56,447 nt of DNA from Deltaproteobacteria bacterium (lineage in GTDB: Bacteria; Desulfobacterota; DSM-4660; Desulfatiglandales; Desulfatiglandaceae). Within the stretch, counting starts at the first letter, position 1. Each line of letters begins with the position of its first letter. Where the stretch lies: NCBI GenBank assembly GCA_029933075.1, contig JAOZOW010000008.1, forward strand, positions 1 through 56,447, given 5' to 3'. A program made the position numbers and the translations under genes. This document shows positions 52,124 to 56,447 of this stretch, in pieces. The notes beneath the pieces were generated by a model. The model saw only the letters and a program-made list of their open reading frames with translations, made no database searches and was not told the origin of the DNA.

Positions 52124-53350
52124 CTAACGCCTTCCCACCTTGATAAAAAGGAATGCCAAGCCCGCCACGACAAGGACGATGATCCCTATGCCGATCCACC
52201 CCCATGCGGCCGACGCGTTTACACTCACCCTCAGCTCAATGGATTTAGAGACCCTGCCAGCTTCAATGGTGAGAAGCACGGAGTAATCGCCGATCAGCGC
52301 CTGGTCCGTGGGGGTGATCGTAACTTCCACCTGCTTCAGCTCTTGGGAAGCAAGGCTGTCGATTTTCTCTGGGCTGAACTTCACCTTCCAATTCTCGGGT
52401 TTGACAGAGAGGAAACGAATGTTGTTGAGAGGGGCTGATCCGCTGTTTTTCACATACACGGAGAGGTTTGCAGGCTTGCCCCTCAGTGCATTCAGTGACA
52501 GGAGACCGTTGGCCGTGCCAGCGTCAAGCTTGTAGTTTCCCGTCAGTGTCACCATAAGCGAAGCCTCCCCTTTTGCTTCCGGGCTGCTTACCTTGACATG
52601 AATGGGGTATTCTCCAGGCTTTGCCCAGGGATATGGCTTTACCTCCACAGCAACGCTCTGGCTCTGATCGCTTTTCAGTCTCACACTCGAGATGAATTTT
52701 TCTTCATAGGCGGGCTTAAAGTTGATCTCCCAGTTTTCCGGGCCTTTGGCAGTCAGGTTGAAAATGGCATCCTTATCCAGCTTGTTCTCCACCTCCAGGG
52801 AGAACTCGAACTTCCCGTCCGCAGGCCCCCTGAGGACCGGATAGGAAGTGATGATATTGATTCCTTTGCTTTTCTTCTCTCCCTTTTTTTCTTTGACGGT
52901 GATGGTCACATGGCTCTTCGAGGTGAGCTTTCCGTCAGCGGTGCGGGCCTCAATGCCGAAGGTGTATTTACCAGGGCCCACATTTTCTCCCGGTTCAGCC
53001 CGCAGTGTCAGGCTCTTGGACTTACCGCTTTTTATGTGAACACCAGTGACCCCGTAACTGTATGTCTTTATCCGGGCCTTCCACCCGTCTGGAATGGAGG
53101 TGAGTTTAAGTTCTATGTCCTCATCCTTTCTGCCGCCATTGGAGACATCAAGATCAATGCTTACGTCTTCGCCTTGGGAGACTATTACCCCTGTGTACTC
53201 GGGGCTGACCGAGATACTCCGCTCCGGCAGGTCTTTCTTTTTTTCCTTACCCAAGGCCGGATCACAGGTGCCTGCAATAAAGCAAACAGTTACGATCAAG
53301 ATGATGGAAAGCAGACATGAAAAATAGGAAGCCTCCTGTTTCAGTTTCAT
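52124..53350 (-). CDS. NEW3-domain membrane-anchored protein
   Basis: A 408-residue envelope protein. A signal peptide or N-terminal helix (SCLLSIILIVTVCFIAGTC) precedes several immunoglobulin-like NEW3 domains, seen as repeats of a pattern such as GWKARI, ENWEINF and ENWKVKF, each followed by basic strand sequences and proline-rich turns (KPGEYPIHV, LIGDYSVLL). A C-terminal helix (WGWIGIGIIVLVVAGLAFLF) and a basic tail anchor it with the domains outside. The start at 53350 has GAGGGAGGG upstream. Directly upstream of the ATPase and permease genes, it is probably an accessory domain for that exporter. Confidence 0.82.
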   Translation of the reverse strand: MKLKQEASYFSCLLSIILIVTVCFIAGTCDPALGKEKKKDLPERSISVSPEYTGVIVSQGEDVSIDLDVSNGGRKDEDIELKLTSIPDGWKARIKTYSYGVTGVHIKSGKSKSLTLRAEPGENVGPGKYTFGIEARTADGKLTSKSHVTITVKEKKGEKKSKGINIITSYPVLRGPADGKFEFSLEVENKLDKDAIFNLTAKGPENWEINFKPAYEEKFISSVRLKSDQSQSVAVEVKPYPWAKPGEYPIHVKVSSPEAKGEASLMVTLTGNYKLDAGTANGLLSLNALRGKPANLSVYVKNSGSAPLNNIRFLSVKPENWKVKFSPEKIDSLASQELKQVEVTITPTDQALIGDYSVLLTIEAGRVSKSIELRVSVNASAAWGWIGIGIIVLVVAGLAFLFIKVGRR

Positions 53351-53538
53351 GAATTCAATCCCTCCCTCCAAATGATGTTTAGCGTTGCTGCATCCAGGGT
53401 GCCTTTATGAGTCCGGTAAAAATGGAAGATAAGTATATGATTTTACTTGGTGAGTTAATGCCACGGAAAATATAATGGCATTTGGTGCCTTGTCAAGGCC
53501 CGGGACGGATTTTTGCATATAGACGCTCACAAAAGGGT

Positions 53539-53907
53539 CTAATCCTCTTTTTTTGCATGTTTCTCTAAGGTTTTCGTATCGTAGCCCGCCTTTTCGTAAT
53601 TATCTATGGCGCGCATTCTCAGATCCTTATCTTTTATTTTCTCCGCGTGCTTGTCCGCAAGCTCGGCTGCGTGACTCCACATCCCCTGTTTTTCGTACTC
53701 GGTGATTTCCCTTTCGACCCGGGTGTATGTTTCGGAGGTTTCTACCACGGCAGCCCTGCACCAGGATATGACCTTCCTGACTCTGCCGCCACACTCCGGG
53801 CACTTGCGCAGGGGCTTCTCGCCCACCTTCTGTAACACTTCAAACCGAGCCCCGCACTTCCGGCATCCCTTTTTCGGCTCAATCGATTCATATTCATAAA
53901 TCGGCAT
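53539..53907 (-). CDS. FmdB-type zinc ribbon protein
   Basis: A 122-residue protein. The N-terminal FmdB regulatory-type domain begins [11 protein letters not shown] and has [12 protein letters not shown] and [12 protein letters not shown], which give a four-cysteine zinc ribbon. The rest is a charged helical tail ([18 protein letters not shown]-like text, here [20 protein letters not shown]). The role of FmdB-family proteins is not well established. The start at 53907 is the family start; a longer frame begins earlier. It is followed, on the other strand, by the secreted protein gene. Confidence 0.82.
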   Translation of the reverse strand: MPIYEYESIEPKKGCRKCGARFEVLQKVGEKPLRKCPECGGRVRKVISWCRAAVVETSETYTRVEREITEYEKQGMWSHAAELADKHAEKIKDKDLRMRAIDNYEKAGYDTKTLEKHAKKED

Positions 53908-53945
53908 GTTACGCCCCTCTTGGTTGAGCATTGACTCCATATATC

Positions 53946-53974
53946 ATCTAATAACGAAAAAGAGGGTTTGTAAA
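53946..53974 (-). promoter_or_regulatory. Possible promoter for the FmdB-type gene
   Basis: TTTACA (53974-53969) and TTAGAT (53951-53946) on the - strand, spacer 17. The -10 is weak and the start would lie about 30 bases before the gene. Confidence 0.35.
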
Positions 53975-54081
53975 GCATTTTGCGTGGCCGGAAAAGTCCT
54001 CTCCTTTTGAAATTATTATGTGCAAAGGTAAGGCGGATTCTACTTGGTTTAATTTTCTTTGCCAAAAGTAATAGAAAGTGC

Positions 54082-54111
54082 TTGACAATTGGTGCAAAAT
54101 CAGTCTAATAT
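54082..54111 (+). promoter_or_regulatory. Strong sigma-70-type promoter for the secreted protein gene
   Basis: TTGACA (54082-54087) is a perfect -35. TAATAT (54106-54111) follows after 18 bases in an A/T-rich stretch. The leader to the ATG at 54217 is about 100 bases and includes the hairpin at 54135-54176. Confidence 0.65.
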
Positions 54112-54134
54112 AAATAAAAATGCAGGTAGTAGGC

Positions 54135-54176
54135 ATGGCAAAGGGTGTACCGGACAGTGAAGTGCCCCTCTGCCAT
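54135..54176 (+). promoter_or_regulatory. Leader hairpin followed by TTTT, possible attenuator
   Basis: ATGGCA (54135-54140) pairs with TGCCAT (54171-54176), and AGGG (54142-54145) with CCCT (54166-54169), with one mismatch between the two stems. TTTTG follows. It lies in the leader and resembles a weak intrinsic terminator. Confidence 0.4.
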
Positions 54177-54216
54177 TTTGGTATAAACCCTGATGACCTT
54201 TCAGAGTGAGGATAGG

Positions 54217-55050
54217 ATGTTGATGAAGAAACATCGGTTCATGGTTATTTTCCCGGTCCTATTTTTTTCCTGCTTATTATTATCTGGATTGCTCTTTTCT
54301 CCTTTGAGTGCGGATGAAGGTGTTGATCTGTCAGGCTTCACCCGGATCGGATACCTTGGGTTTTTGTCCAAGCAGCCGGTAAGGGCTGCGGGGAAAATTG
54401 TGGCATCTGAGTCATCAAGGCTCATGTTGTCAGAAGGGGATATTGTCTCAGTGGGCCTCCGAAAGGAGATCCAGGCCCATGTGGGAGATCTTTTCACTGT
54501 TTGCCGTGTACAGGGTATTCAAAAAGATGCGCTTAAAGGGAGTTATGGGGCTTACGTGGTGTCTTTCCTGGGGCGCGTGGTACTCAAAGAGCAGGTAAGG
54601 CCCTCATTTTTCAAGGCGCAGGTGGTTGACAGCTTTCGCATTATTCGCCTCAACGACCTGCTTATGACCTTTGAGCCGGTTTCCGCCTGTGTCAAGCCGT
54701 TGCCAAATAAGACCGATTTTAAATCAAAGGTTGCCGCACTCCAGGATGTCCGCGGGATCATAGGGCAGTATTCCGTTGTTTACCTCCCGAAAGGTTATGA
54801 ACAGGGGCTCAGGAGGGGAAACCTCCTTGAGATCGTGAGGTTTGCTCATAGGGATGCTTCGGGAAAATCCGTGCTTGCTGAGAGCAGCATGGGCTACATG
54901 CTGGTAGTGGAGACCAGGCCGGACACGGCAACTGCCCTTGTGATTACATGCAAAGAAGAGCTTCGACCCGATCGGGTATATGTCAGGAGTATAGACTGGG
55001 CAAAGGCGCAGGAAGTGCTTTCGACATTATCGGGCTGCAAGCTCCGATGA
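54217..55050 (+). CDS. Secreted protein upstream of dprA
   Basis: A 277-residue exported protein. The signal peptide is long (HRFMVIFPVLFFSCLLLSGL, then FSPLSADEG). The mature part has GYLGFLSKQPVRAAGKIVAS, LGRVVLKEQ and VVETRPDTATALVITCKEEL. In some deltaproteobacteria the equivalent gene next to dprA encodes a LysM protein, and this one resembles its non-LysM portion; no LysM motif is visible. A cell-wall or envelope role is possible. The start at 54217 has GAGG five bases upstream. Confidence 0.65.
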   Translation: MLMKKHRFMVIFPVLFFSCLLLSGLLFSPLSADEGVDLSGFTRIGYLGFLSKQPVRAAGKIVASESSRLMLSEGDIVSVGLRKEIQAHVGDLFTVCRVQGIQKDALKGSYGAYVVSFLGRVVLKEQVRPSFFKAQVVDSFRIIRLNDLLMTFEPVSACVKPLPNKTDFKSKVAALQDVRGIIGQYSVVYLPKGYEQGLRRGNLLEIVRFAHRDASGKSVLAESSMGYMLVVETRPDTATALVITCKEELRPDRVYVRSIDWAKAQEVLSTLSGCKLR

Positions 55051-55082
55051 ACCCCTGCTCTTTTTCCGATTTCAAAAAAATC

Positions 55083-55113
55083 TTGACTAAGTCGTACGCC
55101 TCTGTTTTATATT
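55083..55113 (+). promoter_or_regulatory. Likely promoter upstream of dprA
   Basis: TTGACT (55083-55088) with TATATT at 55108-55113 (spacer 19) or TTTATA at 55106-55111 (spacer 17). The context CTTGACTAAG matches 15401-15410. Confidence 0.45.
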
Positions 55114-55254
55114 CCCGCCATCATCGTCCCGGCAAGACTTGATATCGGCTGAATATTTTCCCGAATCAATTTTACGCAGCTCTCTTTGCCTTTCCGGGAT
55201 GCGATCCTGTGTCCAGAACATGATTCCATACAATTCCCGGCTTTTCTTGCCCCT

Positions 55255-55294
55255 TGGGAGCGTCTAATTTTGCTCCCATGAGGGAGGGTCTCCC
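55255..55294 (+). promoter_or_regulatory. Alternating GGGAG/CTCCC hairpins before dprA
   Basis: TGGGAGC (55255-55261) pairs with GCTCCCA (55272-55278). CTCCC (55273-55277) can pair instead with GGGAG (55282-55286), which can in turn pair with CTCCC (55290-55294). The pairings exclude one another, as in attenuators, and sit about 45 bases before the dprA ATG. Confidence 0.4.
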
Positions 55295-55337
55295 CGATTT
55301 TCCTTTCGGACTGACTTATTGCTGGAGATGAGAGCGG

Positions 55338-56447
55338 ATGAGAATACACGTGGCCGACACCTATTACTGGCTCGCGCTTTCCATGGTCTCAGGCTTAGGC
55401 AACGCGGGATACAGGAGCCTGATTGAATCATTTGGCGACCCTGAAGCGGTATTTGAAGCGCGGGTTTCAGACCTGATGAAGGTGGATGGTATCCGCGAGA
55501 ATATCGCCAAGAAGATCGCAGATAGGGAATTTGCTGCAGACCCCGAAACAGAGCTCAAGAATCTGAAGAAGCACGGGGGACGAATCATCACCTACTGGGA
55601 TCCTTCCTATCCTCTGTTGCTGAGAGAAATCCCCTCTCCGCCCATTATCCTCTATATAAAGGGCATTGACATCCCTGGAGACCTTGACTTTGTAGCCGTG
55701 GTGGGCTCAAGGAACCCGACTCAATACGGCCTGAAAGCGGCGGAGCTGATCGGTTTCGGGCTTGCAAGCAGGGGGGTCGGCGTGGTAAGCGGGATGGCTC
55801 GGGGCATTGATTCGGCAGCTCATAGAGGTTGTTTGAGAGGCAAGGGATTTACCGTTGCGGTATTAGGCACAGGTATTGACGTAGTTTATCCGGCATCGAA
55901 CAGGAAACTGTTTGACAGGATCGTGGAAAATGGAGCAGTAATTACCGAGTTTCCCATGGGCAGTCCGCCTGAGCCCAAACACTTCCCCATCCGCAATCGG
56001 ATCATCAGCGGGCTCAGCAGGGGCGTTGTGGTGGTAGAGGCCACAAAGAAGAGCGGCTCATTGATCACTGCTTCTTTCGCCCTAGATCAGGACCGCGAGG
56101 TGTTCGCTGTACCGGGGAGCATTGGCTCTTTCAAGAGCACCGGAACACACCATTTGATTAAGCAGGGGGCAAAGCTTGTGGAAAATGCGGACGATGTCCT
56201 TGAAGAGTTTGGGCCCGGCCTTGGAAACCAGGGGGCTGTGCTGACCCAGGAAAATGAGCCCCCACCCCCTCCCGATCTGGAGCCGGAAGAGGCAAGGATT
56301 TATGATCTGTTAAGTGATTATCCCACTCATATCGATCATATCGTCAGGGAGGCGGATATGGAACCAGGGGAGGTATTGAGCACTTTGATGAAAATGGAGT
56401 TGAAGGGAATCGTGACGCAATTGGCCGGGAAAATGTTCGTACGATAG
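55338..56447 (+). CDS. dprA: DNA-processing protein DprA/Smf
   Basis: A 369-residue cytoplasmic protein that loads RecA on incoming single-stranded DNA during transformation. An N-terminal SAM/HhH region (ALSMVSGLGNAGYRSLIESFG) precedes the Rossmann fold with VVGSRNPTQYGLKAAE, GVVSGMARGIDSAAHRG, TEFPMGSPPEPKHFPIRNRI and KSGSLITASFALDQDR. A C-terminal winged-helix domain (about 310-369) is present, as in many Gram-negative DprA proteins. The gene is complete; its TAG is the last codon of the window. The Shine-Dalgarno is GGAGATGAG. Confidence 0.94.
   Translation: MRIHVADTYYWLALSMVSGLGNAGYRSLIESFGDPEAVFEARVSDLMKVDGIRENIAKKIADREFAADPETELKNLKKHGGRIITYWDPSYPLLLREIPSPPIILYIKGIDIPGDLDFVAVVGSRNPTQYGLKAAELIGFGLASRGVGVVSGMARGIDSAAHRGCLRGKGFTVAVLGTGIDVVYPASNRKLFDRIVENGAVITEFPMGSPPEPKHFPIRNRIISGLSRGVVVVEATKKSGSLITASFALDQDREVFAVPGSIGSFKSTGTHHLIKQGAKLVENADDVLEEFGPGLGNQGAVLTQENEPPPPPDLEPEEARIYDLLSDYPTHIDHIVREADMEPGEVLSTLMKMELKGIVTQLAGKMFVR

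Larger units (their letters stand above)
53908..54216. other. Divergent intergenic region with a strong promoter and leader hairpin
   Basis: About 310 bases. It holds a strong + strand promoter (54082-54111), a leader hairpin (54135-54176), and a weaker - strand promoter (53946-53974). No gene is supported. Confidence 0.55.

Overview
The window reads as one chromosomal segment of a Gram-negative, probably anaerobic bacterium of the former Deltaproteobacteria (Desulfobacterota). This is inferred from Kdo2-lipid A and heptose-core genes, Lol/Bam outer-membrane genes, LpxI instead of a visible LpxH, a LutABC module beside an acetoacetyl-CoA synthetase, and several conserved proteins of unknown function typical of that group. 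Coding density is high. I see 56 intact protein genes and no rRNA, tRNA, CRISPR array, insertion sequence, phage gene or clearly broken gene. Lineage and functions come from reading motifs, not from database searches.

Layout. (1) 162-8602, + strand: a DUF4390 protein and an NtrY-type kinase lead into inner-core LPS and lipid A genes (waaA, lpxK, a waaF-like gene, gmhB, waaC) and a Trm112-like zinc ribbon. (2) 8636-15286: an acetoacetyl-CoA synthetase gene with two unknown downstream genes (- strand), divergent from lutABC (+ strand). (3) 15499-29390, + strand: lysS, lolC/E, lolD, bamA, skp, lpxD, fabZ, lpxA, lpxI, a Gfo/Idh/MocA oxidoreductase, lpxB, and an NtrX-type sigma-54 activator. NtrY and NtrX therefore bracket about 25 kb of mostly envelope genes. 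(4) 29400-34365, - strand: a short thymidylate synthase homologue, rlmN, hisI, hisG, an aminotransferase and engB. (5) 34634-36105: a GAF protein and a secreted jelly-roll protein. (6) 36295-44756, - strand: the most interesting locus, a Kai-clock-like operon. (7) 44951-48135, - strand: exbB, exbD, an ftsB-like gene, a TPR gene and a single-domain MetE-like protein. (8) 48439-56447: a DUF6178 protein, an ABC-2 exporter with a NEW3-domain partner, an FmdB-type zinc ribbon, a secreted protein, and dprA ending at the last base.

The Kai-like operon appears to run: small membrane protein, KaiC, KaiB, a divergent second KaiB, a soluble kinase with five PAS domains, a single-domain response regulator, an HD-GYP phosphodiesterase, a PilZ protein and a membrane class III nucleotide cyclase. 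No KaiA is present. KaiC keeps both P-loops, both Glu-Glu pairs and a Ser-Ser phosphosite pair, but ends in a long charged coiled coil. The parts suggest that a KaiC/KaiB phosphorylation switch feeds a phosphorelay whose outputs are cyclic di-GMP and probably cAMP. That wiring is inferred from gene order, overlaps and domains.
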